The notes below the pieces were generated by a model that did no database searches, was not told where the DNA came from, and saw nothing but the letters and a program-made list of their open reading frames with translations. A stretch of 64,000 nucleotides of DNA, from NCBI RefSeq assembly GCF_019458805.1, contig NZ_JAIBOA010000010.1, positions 1-64,000 of the forward strand, written 5' to 3'. A program made the position numbers and the translations under genes. This DNA is from Actinomadura parmotrematis. Its GTDB lineage: Bacteria; Actinomycetota; Actinomycetes; Streptosporangiales; Streptosporangiaceae. This document shows positions 35,618 through 45,978 of this stretch, one piece after another. The first letter of the stretch is position 1. Every line of letters starts with the position of its first letter.

Positions 35618-36652
35618 TCAGTGCCGCGACTCCGGGACGAGCACCTGGCGCAGCGAGTCGAAGTCCTCGACGCACTTGCCGGTGCCGAGCACCACCGAGT
35701 CGAGCGGGTTGTCGACCAGGTGGATCGGCATCCCGGTCTCCTCGCGGAGCCGCTCGTCCAGGTTCTTCAGCAGCGCGCCGCCGCCGGTGAGCGCGATCCC
35801 GCGGTCCATGATGTCGCCCGACAGCTCGGGCGGGCACTTGTCGAGGGTGGTCTTCACCGCGTCCACGATCGCGTTGACCGGCTCCTCGATGGCGCGGCGC
35901 ACCTCCTCGGAGGAGATCACGACGGTCTTCGGCAGCCCCGACACCAGGTCGCGGCCGCGGATCTCGGCGTGCGGCTCGTCCTCGCCGCCGGGGTAGGCCG
36001 ACCCGATCGCCATCTTGATCTCCTCGGCGGTGCGCTCCCCGAGCATCAGGGAGTACTCCTTCTTGGAGAACGAGATGACGGCCTGGTCGAGCTCGTCGCC
36101 GCCGACGCGGACCGACTGGCTGGTCACGATGCCGCCGAGCGAGATGATGGCGACCTCGGTGGTGCCGCCGCCGATGTCGACGACCATGTTGCCGGTCGGC
36201 TCGTACACCGGCAGGCCGGCGCCGATGGCCGCGGCCATCGGCTCCTCGATGATGTAGACGCGGCGGGCGCCGGCCTGGTAGCCGGCCTCCTTGACCGCGC
36301 GCTGCTCGACGCCGGTGATGCCGCTCGGGACGGCCACCACGATGCGCGGCTTGGCGAAGTGGCGGCGCTTGTGGACCTTCTGGATGAAGTAGCGCAGCAT
36401 GCGCTCGGTCACGTCGAAGTCGGCGATGACGCCGTCCTTCAGCGGGCGGACGGCGACGATGTTCCCGGGGGTGCGGCCGATCATCCGCTTCGCCTCGATG
36501 CCGACCGCGACGATCTTGCCGGTGTTGGTGTTGATCGCCACGACCGAGGGTTCGTTGAGGACGATGCCGCGCCCGCGCACGTAGACCAGAGTGTTCGCGG
36601 TCCCCAGGTCGACCGCCATGTCACGGCCGAGAAAGGAAAGCTTGTTACCCAT
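35618..36652 (-). CDS. mreB: rod shape-determining protein MreB
   Basis: 344-aa bacterial actin. Phosphate-binding loops [13 protein letters not shown] and [10 protein letters not shown] and the adenosine motif [10 protein letters not shown] are intact. ATG 36652 ([11 protein letters not shown]) is the family start; the extension to 36790 is upstream DNA. First gene of the wall-elongation run. Confidence 0.97.
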   Translation of the reverse strand: MGNKLSFLGRDMAVDLGTANTLVYVRGRGIVLNEPSVVAINTNTGKIVAVGIEAKRMIGRTPGNIVAVRPLKDGVIADFDVTERMLRYFIQKVHKRRHFAKPRIVVAVPSGITGVEQRAVKEAGYQAGARRVYIIEEPMAAAIGAGLPVYEPTGNMVVDIGGGTTEVAIISLGGIVTSQSVRVGGDELDQAVISFSKKEYSLMLGERTAEEIKMAIGSAYPGGEDEPHAEIRGRDLVSGLPKTVVISSEEVRRAIEEPVNAIVDAVKTTLDKCPPELSGDIMDRGIALTGGGALLKNLDERLREETGMPIHLVDNPLDSVVLGTGKCVEDFDSLRQVLVPESRH

Positions 36653-36730
36653 GAAGAAAGGGAGCCCTTCATGATTGTCGGGCGTGCAGAGCGGCGTTGC
36701 CATCGTAACGTGCCGTGACGCCACGGGGCA

Positions 36731-36756
36731 GACACCCCTCCGCGGGAGGGTGTCCA
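36731..36756 (-). repeat. imperfect hairpin in the mreB leader
   Basis: GACACCCCTCC and GGAGGGTGTCC pair with one bulge, about 80 bases ahead of the mreB start and beside a six-base A/T run. It could be a leader structure or belong to the promoter region; there is no firm evidence for function. Confidence 0.3.
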
Positions 36757-36792
36757 AAAAACCTGTACTGACCAGGGCTCTTTTCGACAAAA

Positions 36793-36826
36793 GACACGCG
36801 GGCCGGAAGGTTCCGGCCCGCGTGTC
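36793..36826 (-). terminator. terminator of ndk
   Basis: A perfect 16-bp stem (36793-36808 with 36811-36826) and 2-base centre, followed on the minus strand by TTTTGTCG. It lies 70 bases past the ndk stop and separates ndk from mreB. Confidence 0.85.
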
Positions 36827-36896
36827 CCGTTCAGACCGCGCAGGTGCGGGTTGTCCGGTCGCCCGGCGCCCCGTCGGGCCGCCGGCCGCGCTCCGG

Positions 36897-37307
36897 TCAG
36901 GCCACCTCGGGGAAGAACAGCTTGATCTCGCGCTCGGCGGACTCGGGCGAGTCCGAGCCGTGCACGATGTTCTCGCCGATCTCCAGGGCGAAGTCGCCGC
37001 GGATGGTGCCGGGGGCGGCCTTCACCGGGTCGGTGGCGCCGGCGAGCGCGCGGAACGCCTCGATGGCGCGCGGGCCCTCGACGACGAGCGCGACGAGGGG
37101 GCCACCGGTGATGAAGTCGACCAGCTCGCCGAAGAACGGCTTGCCGGAGTGCTCGGCGTAGTGCGACTCGGCGGTCTCGCGCGGCAGGTTCTTCAGCTCC
37201 AGCGCCACGAGCTTCAGGCCCTTGCGCTCGATCCGGGAGATGACCTCGCCGACGATGGCGCGGCGGACGCCGTCGGGCTTGACCAGGACAAGAGTGCGCT
37301 CGGACAC
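36897..37307 (-). CDS. ndk: nucleoside-diphosphate kinase
   Basis: 136 aa. Transfers the gamma-phosphate of ATP to nucleoside diphosphates through a phosphohistidine in [16 protein letters not shown]. Start GTG 37307 ([15 protein letters not shown]). The longer frame to 37397 is not supported. It lies downstream of the MFS gene with a 105-base gap. Confidence 0.97.
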   Translation of the reverse strand: MSERTLVLVKPDGVRRAIVGEVISRIERKGLKLVALELKNLPRETAESHYAEHSGKPFFGELVDFITGGPLVALVVEGPRAIEAFRALAGATDPVKAAPGTIRGDFALEIGENIVHGSDSPESAEREIKLFFPEVA

Positions 37308-37412
37308 GGGATCGTTCTCCTCAAAGCAGGTGGAATGGGGTGGCACGCGCCTGCGCCGGGCACCGGCGGGCGGTGGCCGCAGCGGCGGCCGGCACACCTT
37401 CGCGGGCGCAGT

Positions 37413-38963
37413 TTACCCGGCTCGCGGGCCCGCGGCCGCCTTCCCGGCCGGACCGTTCCGGCGTGCGGTGACGCGCGCGCAGGCCCCGGCGAGCAGCACC
37501 GCGATGACGCCGGCGCTGATCAGCCAGAGCCGGTACCCGGCCGACAGCCCGTAGACCTGCTCGGCGACGGTGCCGGGGCGCAGCTCCTGGAGCCGCCCGA
37601 CCTGCAGCGACAGCACCAGGAGCTGGCCGGTCAGCACCGCCGGGAAGCAGAGCGCGAGGCCGAACAGCGCGGCGCCGATGCCGGCGTCGCGCAGCGCGGC
37701 GGCGAGGGCCGCGCCGAGCCCGGCGCCGAGCAGCCCGAGCACCAGGGCGGCGAGCGGGGCGGCGGTGAGGTCGGCGCTCAGCGCGACGACGACGGCGGCG
37801 ACGACCAGCGCGTGCCCGCCGAGCACCGCGCGGCGGGCCGCGTCGCGCGGCAGCAGCCCGGCGGTGAGGGCGCCGGCGAGCGCGGCCGCTCCCCCGGCGA
37901 GGAACGGCGCGAGCGGGACGGCGCCGCCGCCCTCGGCGCGCGCGCCCGCGGCGAGCAGCCCGGCGAGCGGCCCGGCGACCGGGTAGCCGAGCAGGCCGGC
38001 GGTGAGCATGACGATGGCGCAGCCGTTCGGGCTGCCGGCCGTCGCGTCCCGGCTGCCGGCGAGCGCGAGGCCGAGCAGCGCGACGAGCGCGACGGCGGCG
38101 ACGGCGAGCTGCCCGCCGGGCGACCACTGGAAGGTGGTGAGCACGGCGAGGAAGGCGAACCCGGCGGCCGGGACGAGCGGCAGCGCGAGCTGGCCGCGCT
38201 CGGTGCGGCGGAGCGCCGGCAGCGGCGGGGTGCCCTTGGCGCGCAGCACGAGGCAGAGCAGCGTCGCGGCGGCCGCGGCGCCGGCGGCGGCCGGGACGGG
38301 CGCGAGGGCGCGGCGCCAGTCGGCGTCCGGGCCGCCCAGCGGGACGGCGCGCAGCGCCACCGGCATCGCGGCGATCAGCCCGGCCGCGAGCGTCCCCGCC
38401 CACACGGCCGTGAGCGGCCCGCTGCGCCGCTCCCAGACGATCACGAGGGTGGCGGGCAGCGCGATGCCCGCGCCCGCCCCCTGGACCGCGCGGACGGCGC
38501 CGACGACCGCGACCGAGCCCGCCAGCGAGGCGGCGAGCACGCCCGCGAGCAGCAGCAGGACGCCCGTCAGCAGGACGGCGCGGGCGGCGAAGCGGCGGGC
38601 GGCGACGGCGGCGGCCGGGACGGCGAGCAGCAGGGCGGGCAGCGACAGGCCGGTGGCGCGCAGCAGGGCGCGCTGGCCGCCGGTGTCCAGGCCGAGGCCG
38701 GCGGCGGCGGCCGCGACGACGTTGAGGGTGGTGTCGGGCAGCACCAGCACGATCGCCGGGAGCGCCGTGAGGGAGAGCAGCGCCGCCGCGGCGGCGGCGA
38801 GCCGTCCGGCCGCCGGATGGACCGGCGGCGCCGGGCGCGCGCCGGGCGGCTCCAGGAACGCCGCGGGGAGGGCGTCGAGGCCCGGCCTGGAGGCGGGCGC
38901 GGGCGGGGGCGCCTCGGGGGGCACGTCGGGGGGCACGGCCATCTCCTTCGAGCGGTCCGCCAC
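37413..38963 (-). CDS. MFS transporter
   Basis: 516 aa, with about 14 hydrophobic segments from residue 55 on, after a Pro/Ala-rich cytoplasmic start. The overall pattern (VLPDTTLNVV in helix 1, AVRAVQGAGAGIALPATLVIV in helix 4-5) is that of drug:H+ antiporter-2 exporters, whose usual length is similar. Substrate unknown. The start may be GTG 38963 or ATG 38942 (MAVPPDVPPE); neither has a good ribosome site. It is an accessory gene between DUF4233 and ndk. A GCCCGA/TCGGGC inverted repeat (38973-38985) sits just upstream. Confidence 0.85.
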   Translation of the reverse strand: MADRSKEMAVPPDVPPEAPPPAPASRPGLDALPAAFLEPPGARPAPPVHPAAGRLAAAAAALLSLTALPAIVLVLPDTTLNVVAAAAAGLGLDTGGQRALLRATGLSLPALLLAVPAAAVAARRFAARAVLLTGVLLLLAGVLAASLAGSVAVVGAVRAVQGAGAGIALPATLVIVWERRSGPLTAVWAGTLAAGLIAAMPVALRAVPLGGPDADWRRALAPVPAAAGAAAAATLLCLVLRAKGTPPLPALRRTERGQLALPLVPAAGFAFLAVLTTFQWSPGGQLAVAAVALVALLGLALAGSRDATAGSPNGCAIVMLTAGLLGYPVAGPLAGLLAAGARAEGGGAVPLAPFLAGGAAALAGALTAGLLPRDAARRAVLGGHALVVAAVVVALSADLTAAPLAALVLGLLGAGLGAALAAALRDAGIGAALFGLALCFPAVLTGQLLVLSLQVGRLQELRPGTVAEQVYGLSAGYRLWLISAGVIAVLLAGACARVTARRNGPAGKAAAGPRAG

Positions 38964-39039
38964 CGACAGATCGCCCGAATCGGGCCATTAACTCGGAATG
39001 CGAATAATCGGCGGGAGAATGTAGGGCGTCCCCGCGAAT

Positions 39040-39414
39040 TTAGCGCGCCTGCGCTTTCTCCGCCTTGCGTCCGAGCCAAATCGCGGTGGCCCACAGCAAT
39101 CCGAAAACGACGCCGAGCCCGAACATGGTCGGCACCATGAAGCCGGTCGCGATGATCGCGACCTGGAGCACCGAGCCGACCGCCACGCCCCAGGGGCGGC
39201 CGAGCAGCCCGGCCGCGAGGACGCACACGACGGCGAGGCCGCCGCAGACGCCGCCCGCGAGGCCCCCGTCCACCTTCAGCACCGCCACCGCGACCGGGAT
39301 GGCGAGCGCGATCACGATCGCCTCGCACACCAGCACCGTCGCCAGCATGCTGCGCGCCGGACCCGCGCCCTTCCGCGCCGGCCCCGTGCGCGCGCTCTCC
39401 GTCCCGGTGCTCAT
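39040..39414 (-). CDS. DUF4233 membrane protein
   Basis: 124 aa with four hydrophobic segments (from about residue 22) and a short basic end (LGRKAEKAQAR). DUF4233 proteins are regularly encoded right after folC in actinobacteria. Its ATG overlaps the folC stop, so it is co-translated. Function unknown. Confidence 0.88.
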   Translation of the reverse strand: MSTGTESARTGPARKGAGPARSMLATVLVCEAIVIALAIPVAVAVLKVDGGLAGGVCGGLAVVCVLAAGLLGRPWGVAVGSVLQVAIIATGFMVPTMFGLGVVFGLLWATAIWLGRKAEKAQAR

Positions 39415-40829
39415 CGACCCTCCACCTTCAGCAGCGTGCGGGCGTCGCCCACGGTGACCACCGACCCGGTGATCAGCACGCCGGCGCCCTGGTACTCGCC
39501 GGTCTCCTCGGCCAGCCCGATGGCCCGGTCGATCGCGTCGTCGAGCCGCTCGGCGGGGTGCACCCGCTCCGGCCCGAAGATCCCCTCGGCGAGCTCGGCG
39601 AGCTCGTCCACCGGCATCGAGCGCGGCGAGGAGTTGCGCGTCACCACCAGCTCGGCGAGGACGGGTTCGAGCTGGTCCAGCACCCCCGCGACGTCCTTGT
39701 CGGCGGCGGCCGCGAACACCCCGACCAGGCGGGTGAACCCGAACGACTCGGTGACGGTGGCGACGCTCGCGGCCATCCCGGCGGGATTGTGCGCGGCGTC
39801 CAGCAGCACCGTCGGGCCCGTCCGCACGACCTCCAGCCGGCCCGGCGAGGCCGACCCGGCGAGCCCGCTGCGCACGAGCGCCGGGTCCAGCGACCCCTCG
39901 GCGCCCTCGGTGTAGGGCGCGCCGGGCGCGACGCGCGTCGCGGCGTCCAGGTCGACGTCGCCCTGCGTCGGCGCCCCGCTCGCGAACGCCTCGACGGCGG
40001 CGAGCGCCGTCGCGGCGTTGGACGCCTGGTGCTCGCCGAACAGCGGCAGGAACAGGTCGTCGTAGGTGCCGTGCAGGCCGCGGATCGCGATCTGCTGCCC
40101 GCCGAAGGCGACCTCGCGGGCCACCACGCCGTACTCGATGCCCTCGCGGGCGACCGCGGCGCCCACTTCGGTGACCTTGCGGAGCAGCACCTCGGCGGCG
40201 GCGACGGGCTGCTGCGCGAGCACCGCGACCGCGCCCGGCTTGATGATCCCGGCCTTCTCCCCCGCGATCTCCTCGACGGTCTCGCCGAGGTAGGCGGTGT
40301 GGTCCAGCCCGATCGGGGTGACCACCGCGACGGTGCCGTCGGCGACGTTGGTGGCGTCCCACGTCCCGCCCATCCCGACCTCGACCACGGCGACGTCCAC
40401 CGGCGCGTCGGCGAAGGCGGCGAACGCCATCGCGGTGAGCACCTCGAAGAACGACAGCCGCGACCCGCCCTTGGCGTCCACGAGCTCGACATAGGGCGCC
40501 ACGTCCGCGTAGGCGGCGACGAACGCCTCCTCGGAGATCGACTCCCCGTCGATCGCGATCCGCTCCCGCAGCGTCGTCAGCTCGGGGCTCGTGTACAGGC
40601 CGGTGCGCAGGCCGCGCTCGCGCAGCAGCGCCTCGATGAGGCGGGCGGTGCTGGTCTTGCCGTTGGTGCCCGCCACGTGGATCACCGGGTAGGCGCGCTG
40701 CGGCTCGCCGAGGACGTCGACCAGGTCGCGGATCCGGTCGAGGGTGGGGTCGATCTCCCACTCCACCCCCCGGGCCATGATCGCGCCGACGGCGCCGCGG
40801 TAGTCCAGCGGTTCGGTTACCTGACTCAC
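39411..40829 (-). CDS. folC: folylpolyglutamate synthase/dihydrofolate synthase
   Basis: 472 aa Mur-ligase family enzyme that adds glutamate to (dihydro)folates. ATP-binding loop HVAGTNGKTSTARL, the substrate loop with TSPELTTLRERI, EVGMGGTWDATN, the metal/catalytic region GLDHTAYLG and EKAGIIKPG, and the C-terminal domain linker LDAAHNPAGM are present. GTG 40829 has a GGAG site. It is divergent from a shorter, altered paralog at 41071-42255. Confidence 0.95.
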   Translation of the reverse strand: MSQVTEPLDYRGAVGAIMARGVEWEIDPTLDRIRDLVDVLGEPQRAYPVIHVAGTNGKTSTARLIEALLRERGLRTGLYTSPELTTLRERIAIDGESISEEAFVAAYADVAPYVELVDAKGGSRLSFFEVLTAMAFAAFADAPVDVAVVEVGMGGTWDATNVADGTVAVVTPIGLDHTAYLGETVEEIAGEKAGIIKPGAVAVLAQQPVAAAEVLLRKVTEVGAAVAREGIEYGVVAREVAFGGQQIAIRGLHGTYDDLFLPLFGEHQASNAATALAAVEAFASGAPTQGDVDLDAATRVAPGAPYTEGAEGSLDPALVRSGLAGSASPGRLEVVRTGPTVLLDAAHNPAGMAASVATVTESFGFTRLVGVFAAAADKDVAGVLDQLEPVLAELVVTRNSSPRSMPVDELAELAEGIFGPERVHPAERLDDAIDRAIGLAEETGEYQGAGVLITGSVVTVGDARTLLKVEGR

Positions 40830-40963
40830 GATGCTCCATGCCTGCGGAAACGGACGCCCCCAGCCTACTCGGCGGGGCCCGGCCGCCGGGCCGTCCCGGC
40901 GCCCGTCCTCGGCACGCGGCCCGGCCGCCGGGTCTACGTAGAGTGGGGGCGGACCCGCCGCGG

Positions 40964-41074
40964 GTGGCGGCGCGGCTGAACGAGCCGACCGTGCCGGCCA
41001 CCGTGCTGATGATCGCGCTCGGCGCGGGCATCGAGCCGCGGGTGCGGCGCAATCCGAGGGGGCGGGTCAGGTGA
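40964..41074 (+). CDS. possible 36-aa small protein coupled to the FolC-like gene
   Basis: A GTG-started frame reads AARLNEPTVPATVLMIALG and ends RNPRGRVR, with its stop overlapping the next gene's start (GTGA). The central hydrophobic stretch is short and the end basic. A TAGAGT -10-like box lies 20 bases upstream (40939-40944). The coupling supports a real leader or small protein; it could equally be the downstream gene's 5' leader. I do not recognise it. Confidence 0.35.
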   Translation: MAARLNEPTVPATVLMIALGAGIEPRVRRNPRGRVR

Positions 41075-42255
41075 GCGCGGACGAGGTGTTCTTCCGGGAG
41101 TGGACGGCGCGCGCGACCGGCTCGCGCCGCGACCTCGGCCGGGCGCGGGAGATGGCGGCCGCGCTCGGCGCCGCCGAGGCCGGACGGCCCGTCCTCACCG
41201 TCGTCGGGTCGAAGGGCAAGGGCACCGCGGCCGTCTACGCCTCCGCGACGCTCGCGGCGGCGGGCCTGCGGGTGTGCACCGTGACCAGCCCGGGGCTGCG
41301 CGGCAACCGCGACCGCATCCGGGTGGACGGGCGCGCCGTCGCCGAGGACGCGTTCGCTGCGCTGGCCGGACGGCTGGAGGCGGCGCTGCCGGCGGCGCCC
41401 GGCCGGGGCCACCTGTCGCCGTCCGGGCTGTTCACGCTGGCGGGCGTGCTGCACGCCGCCGACGCCGGCGCGGACGCGCTCGTGCTGGAGGCCGGCATGG
41501 GCGGCCAATCCGACGAGGTGAGCCTGTACCCGCCGCTGGTGGCGGCCATCACCCCGATCTTCGCCGAGCACCTGGGGGTGCTCGGCGACAGCGTCACCGA
41601 GATCGCCGCGGAGAAGGCCGGGATCGTCGGCCCCGGCACCCGCGCCGTGGTCGCCGCCCCGCAGTCCGCGGAGGTGGCGCGCGTCCTCGCGGGGCTGGAC
41701 GGGGCGGGCGCGGAGCCGCCGCCCGCGCTGCCCGCCGCCCTGCTGCCGGCCGGGCTCGGCCGGGACGCGGCCCGCACCGGGTACGGCGCGGCGCTGCGGC
41801 TCCTCGCCGAGCTCGGGCGGCCCGGTCCGGCGCCCGCGCGGCTGCGCGCCGTCCTCGGCTCGGTCCGCCTGCCGGGCCGCCTGTCCTGGCATCGCGCCGG
41901 GGGCACCGAGGTGCTCGCCGACTCCGCCATCGACCGCCGGGGCGTCGCCGTGGCGCTCGCCGCCGCCCGCGCCCGCTGGGGCTCGGTGGACCGCGTCCTC
42001 GTCTGCCTGCCCGACCACAAGGACCTGGACGGCGCGGTCGCCGAGCTCGACGACCTGCCGGTGACCTTCGTCCGGCTGCCGCAGGAGCACCTGCGCTTCG
42101 AGCGGGCGCTGCCGGCGTCCTGGCAGGTGGTCGAGGCCGCCGACCTGGCGCTGGACGGCCTCGGGCGGCACGTCGTGGCGCTCGGCACCGTCTACTTCGT
42201 CGGCCGGGTTCTGGAGCTGGTGGGGGCCGATACCGAGAGGCTGTTCGACGTGTGA
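41071..42255 (+). CDS. FolC-like Mur ligase family protein, divergent
   Basis: 394 aa. Clear similarity to the neighbouring FolC along most of its length, with changed signature positions: GSKGKGTAA instead of GTNGKTST in the ATP loop, SPGLRGNRDRIRVDG for the substrate loop, EAGMGGQSDEVSL for EVGMGGTWDATN, and FAEHLGVLG where FolC has GLDHTAYLG. It is about 80 residues shorter and lacks the HQASNAATAL motif and the LDAAHNPAGM linker. The ligase fold is therefore retained but folate specificity is doubtful. GTG 41071 overlaps the small frame upstream. It may use another acid-amine pair or be a non-catalytic partner. Confidence 0.8.
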   Translation: MSADEVFFREWTARATGSRRDLGRAREMAAALGAAEAGRPVLTVVGSKGKGTAAVYASATLAAAGLRVCTVTSPGLRGNRDRIRVDGRAVAEDAFAALAGRLEAALPAAPGRGHLSPSGLFTLAGVLHAADAGADALVLEAGMGGQSDEVSLYPPLVAAITPIFAEHLGVLGDSVTEIAAEKAGIVGPGTRAVVAAPQSAEVARVLAGLDGAGAEPPPALPAALLPAGLGRDAARTGYGAALRLLAELGRPGPAPARLRAVLGSVRLPGRLSWHRAGGTEVLADSAIDRRGVAVALAAARARWGSVDRVLVCLPDHKDLDGAVAELDDLPVTFVRLPQEHLRFERALPASWQVVEAADLALDGLGRHVVALGTVYFVGRVLELVGADTERLFDV

Positions 42256-42260
42256 GGCGG

Positions 42261-43055
42261 TCAGCCGCGGTGCTCCAGGGCGGGGCGGAGGGTGCGGAGG
42301 ACGGGGCTGAGGTCGCCGGTCGCGGTGGGGGCGACGGGGACGTCGGAGGCGAGGACGCCGAAGGTGTCGGCGGTCGCCCAGGCGCAGTACTGGTGGATCT
42401 CGGCGAGGACGGCGAAGCGGCCGCAGGCGGCCTTGCCGCCGCCCGCGCCCGGCTGGACGGCGTGCGCGGAGATGAAGGTCGCCGGGCGGAGCCGGGCCAG
42501 CAGCGCGGCCGGGTCGTCGATCTCGCCGGTGCCGCCGAGGAACAGCACCGAGCGGGCGCCGGCGCCGGTGTAGACGGCGGACCGGACCGGCAGGCCGAGG
42601 TCGGCAGCCCGACCCGCCACGAACGGGTAGGCGGCGCTCGCGGACGGGGCGGCGGCGGAGCGGCTCAGGCCGCCCGCGGACGCGGGGATCGCGATGCGCA
42701 GCGGCTCGGGCGACCGGTCCGCGACGAGGACGGCGGCGCCGGCGGCCGCCGCGACGGCGAGCGCCGCGGCGGCGCCGAGGACGAACGGGCGGCGAGAGCG
42801 CGGCGCGGCAGGCGGCGCGGGCGGCGCGTCGGCGGGGGCGGGCGGCGCGTCGGCGGGTGCCGCCTGGACAGGGACGTCGTGGACGAACGGCGGCGCGGCC
42901 GGCCGGTCGGGGGCGGCGGCCACCGGCAGCGGGCCGGTGCCCGCGCCGACGAGTTCCGCCGCGGGCTCGGCCGCCCACCAGGGCGGGGAGTCCGCGAACG
43001 GCGAGGCGGGCCGCTCCCCCGCGGGATCGGTCACCGCGTCCGGTGCGTCGCCCAT
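42261..43055 (-). CDS. single-pass membrane protein with extracytoplasmic domain, unknown
   Basis: 264 aa. A Pro/Ala-rich cytoplasmic N-terminus (to about 95) is followed by basic RSRRPF and a hydrophobic anchor, then an outside domain of about 145 residues ending in the C-terminus LRPALEHRG with three Cys (KAACGRFAVLAEIHQYCAW). I do not recognise the outer domain. ATG 43055 has GGAG four bases upstream; ATG 43079 (ISDAWSA) is an alternative. It is convergent with the FolC-like gene (5-base gap) and lies after valS. Confidence 0.7.
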   Translation of the reverse strand: MGDAPDAVTDPAGERPASPFADSPPWWAAEPAAELVGAGTGPLPVAAAPDRPAAPPFVHDVPVQAAPADAPPAPADAPPAPPAAPRSRRPFVLGAAAALAVAAAAGAAVLVADRSPEPLRIAIPASAGGLSRSAAAPSASAAYPFVAGRAADLGLPVRSAVYTGAGARSVLFLGGTGEIDDPAALLARLRPATFISAHAVQPGAGGGKAACGRFAVLAEIHQYCAWATADTFGVLASDVPVAPTATGDLSPVLRTLRPALEHRG

Positions 43056-43144
43056 TGCGCTCCAGGCATCCGAGATCATCCCAACAGCAACGGATCGTAA
43101 CGCGCGGCGCGGCCGCCCGCAGGCGGACGGCCGGGCCGCGCGGA

Positions 43145-45754
43145 TCAGCCGGCCGGCAGCGCCGCGAGCTGGGACTCCAGCCGCGCGATGTCGGCCTCGG
43201 CCTGCGCGAGGCGGCCGCGGTTCTTGGCGACGACGGCCTCGGGGGCCTTGGCCATGAACGCCTCGTTGCCGAGCTTCCCGCGGGTCTGCGCGGCGTCCTT
43301 GCGCGCGGCGGCCAGGTCCTTCTCCAGCCGCTTGCGCTCGGCCGCCACGTCGATGGCCCCGGCGGTGTCGAGCCGGACGACGGCCCCCTCCACCGGCAGC
43401 GAGGCGGTGGCGGTGAAGCCCTCGGCCGGCACGGTGAGGCGCAGCAGGGACCGGACGGCCTCCTCGTGCGCGACGAGCGGCGAGTCGCCCCACTCCAGCG
43501 CCGCGGCGACGCGCTGCCCGGCCTTCAGGCCCTGGTCGGCGCGGAACCGGCGGACCTCGGTGACCAGCCGCTGCAGCGACTCGACGGTCGCCTCGGCGGC
43601 CTTGTCGGCGCGCGCCCCGTCGACGGCGGGCCAGGCGGCGGTGACGACGGTCTCCGCGCCGGTCAGCGTCGTCCACAGCTCCTCGGTGACGAACGGGATC
43701 ACCGGGTGCAGCATCCGCAGCAGCGTGTCCAGCACCTCGCCGAGGACGCGGCGCGTCGCGTCCGCCCGGTGGTCGTTCAGCTGCACCTTGGACAGCTCGA
43801 CGTACCAGTCGCAGACCTCGTCCCACGCGAAGTGGTAGAGGGTCTCGCACGCCTTGGCGAACTCGTAGGACTCCAGGTAGCCGTCCACATCGGCGACGAC
43901 GGTCTGCAGCCGCGACAGGATCCAGGCGTCGACGGTGGTCAGCTCGGCGGGCAGGTCCCCGCGCACGTGCGCGCCGTTCATCAGCGCGAACCGCGTCGCG
44001 TTGAACAGCTTGTTGCAGAAGTTGCGCGAGCCCTGCGCCCAGTCCTCGGCGACCGGGACGTCGCCGCCGGGGTTCGCGCCGCGCAGCAGCGTGAAGCGGG
44101 TGGCGTCGGCGCCGTAGCGGTCGATCCAGTCCAGCGGGTCGACGACGTTGCCGAACGACTTGGACATCTTCTTGCCGTTCTGGTCGCGGACCATGCCGTG
44201 CAGGGCGATGGCCTCGAACGGCACGACGCCGTCCATCGCGTACAGCCCGAACATCATCATCCGGGCGACCCAGAAGAACAGGATGTCGTAGCCGGTGACC
44301 AGCACCGACGTCGGGTAGAAGCGCGCCAGGTCGGCGCCCTCCTCGGGCCAGCCGAGGGTGGAGAACGGCCAGAGCGCCGAGGAGAACCAGGTGTCGAGGA
44401 CGTCGGGGTCCCGCGTCCAGCCCGCCGGGGCCTCCTCGTCCGGCCCCGGGCAGACGACCTCGCCGTCCGGCCCGTACCAGACGGGGATGCGGTGGCCCCA
44501 CCAGAGCTGCCGGCTGATGCACCAGTCGTGCATGTTGTCGACCCACTCGAAGTAGCGGGGCGCCATCTCCGGCGGGTGGATCGCGGTGCGGCCGTCGCGG
44601 ACGGCGTCGCCCGCCGCCCTGGCGAGCGGCGCGACCTTGACGAACCACTGCAGCGAGACGCGCGGCTCGACGACGGTCTGGCAGCGCTGGCAGTGCCCGA
44701 CCGCGTGCAGGTAGGGCCGGACCTCCTTGACGATCCGCCCGTCCTCGCGGAGCGCGGCGACGACGGCGGGCCGCGCCTCGAAGCGGTCCAGGCCCTGGAA
44801 CGGGCCGGGCGCGGTGATGACGCCGCGCTCGTCCATGACCGACAGCGACGGCAGGTCGTGGCGGCGGCCGATCTCGAAGTCGTTCGGGTCGTGCGCCGGG
44901 GTGACCTTGACGGCGCCGGTGCCGAACGCCGGGTCGACGTGCTCGTCGGCGACGATCGGGATGCGGCGGCCGGTCAGCGGCAGCTCGACCTCGGTGCCGA
45001 CCAGGTGCTTGTACCGGTCGTCGTCGGGGTGGACGGCGACGGCGGTGTCGCCGAGCATCGTCTCGGCGCGCGTGGTGGCGACGACGAGGTCGTCGGAGTA
45101 GCGGATGGAGACGAGCTCGCCCTCGCGCTCGGCGTGCTCGACCTCGATGTCCGACAGGGCCGTCAGGCAGCGCGGGCACCAGTTGATGATGCGCTCGGCG
45201 CGGTAGATCAGGCCGTCGTCGAACAGCCGCTTGAAGATGGTGCGGACGGCGCGGGCGCGCCGGTCGTCCATGGTGAACGCCTCGCGCGACCAGTCGACGC
45301 TGTCGCCGAGGCGGCGCATCTGGCCGAGGATGCGGCCGCCGGACTCGGCCTTCCACTTCCACACCCGGTCGACGAACGCCTCGCGGCCGAGGTCGTGGCG
45401 GGACAGGCCCTCCTTGGCCAGCTCGCGCTCGACGACGTTCTGCGTGGCGATGCCGGCGTGGTCCATGCCGGGCACCCAGAGGGTCTCGTAGCCCTGCATG
45501 CGGCGGCGGCGGACCAGGGCGTCCTGGATGGAGTGGTCCAGGGCGTGGCCCATGTGCAGCGAGCCGGTGACGTTCGGCGGCGGGATCACGATCGAGTACG
45601 ACGGCGCGTCCGGCCGCCGCGCCGCGTCGGCGCCGAAGTAGCCCGCGGATACCCAGCGCTCGTAAAGCCTGCCCTCGACGTTAGCCGGTTGGTACTTCGT
45701 GGGCAGGTCGACGTCGGCGGCCTCCGGGCCGCGCTCCATGCTGGGCTGAGTCAC
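43145..45754 (-). CDS. valS: valyl-tRNA synthetase
   Basis: 869 aa class I aminoacyl-tRNA synthetase charging tRNA-Val. HIGH-type motif in [18 protein letters not shown] in [10 protein letters not shown] (about 528), zinc-like WCPRC and the editing domain are present, with a C-terminal coiled-coil arm ([20 protein letters not shown]). GTG 45754 start; ATG six residues on is possible. The valS-folC neighbourhood is conserved among actinobacteria. Confidence 0.97.
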   Translation of the reverse strand: MTQPSMERGPEAADVDLPTKYQPANVEGRLYERWVSAGYFGADAARRPDAPSYSIVIPPPNVTGSLHMGHALDHSIQDALVRRRRMQGYETLWVPGMDHAGIATQNVVERELAKEGLSRHDLGREAFVDRVWKWKAESGGRILGQMRRLGDSVDWSREAFTMDDRRARAVRTIFKRLFDDGLIYRAERIINWCPRCLTALSDIEVEHAEREGELVSIRYSDDLVVATTRAETMLGDTAVAVHPDDDRYKHLVGTEVELPLTGRRIPIVADEHVDPAFGTGAVKVTPAHDPNDFEIGRRHDLPSLSVMDERGVITAPGPFQGLDRFEARPAVVAALREDGRIVKEVRPYLHAVGHCQRCQTVVEPRVSLQWFVKVAPLARAAGDAVRDGRTAIHPPEMAPRYFEWVDNMHDWCISRQLWWGHRIPVWYGPDGEVVCPGPDEEAPAGWTRDPDVLDTWFSSALWPFSTLGWPEEGADLARFYPTSVLVTGYDILFFWVARMMMFGLYAMDGVVPFEAIALHGMVRDQNGKKMSKSFGNVVDPLDWIDRYGADATRFTLLRGANPGGDVPVAEDWAQGSRNFCNKLFNATRFALMNGAHVRGDLPAELTTVDAWILSRLQTVVADVDGYLESYEFAKACETLYHFAWDEVCDWYVELSKVQLNDHRADATRRVLGEVLDTLLRMLHPVIPFVTEELWTTLTGAETVVTAAWPAVDGARADKAAEATVESLQRLVTEVRRFRADQGLKAGQRVAAALEWGDSPLVAHEEAVRSLLRLTVPAEGFTATASLPVEGAVVRLDTAGAIDVAAERKRLEKDLAAARKDAAQTRGKLGNEAFMAKAPEAVVAKNRGRLAQAEADIARLESQLAALPAG

Positions 45755-45978
45755 GGGACCGGATTCTACGGGGAACGGGGCGGTGGCACGTGCCGTGCGA
45801 ACCTTCCCGCCCGCTCGCGCGTCCTACTGCGTGAACGGGCCGCACCGGCCGCCCCACCCGAAATGATCATTCCGGTTCCCGCCGCGGTCGGGACACCGGT
45901 CACCTGACATCGGGTCACCGCCTGCTTCAGGCTGGCAGTCCACACGTCGAGGGGACGCCGGCCGGGAGGTGGTGCGGG

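Noticed and set aside
38973..38985. 13-base palindrome ahead of the MFS gene
   Set aside because: Too common in such GC-rich DNA to call an operator on its own.
40838..41074. 78-aa open frame upstream of the FolC-like gene
   Set aside because: Its first half is arginine/proline-rich without similarity and covers the divergent promoters; only the last 36 codons are kept as a weak candidate.
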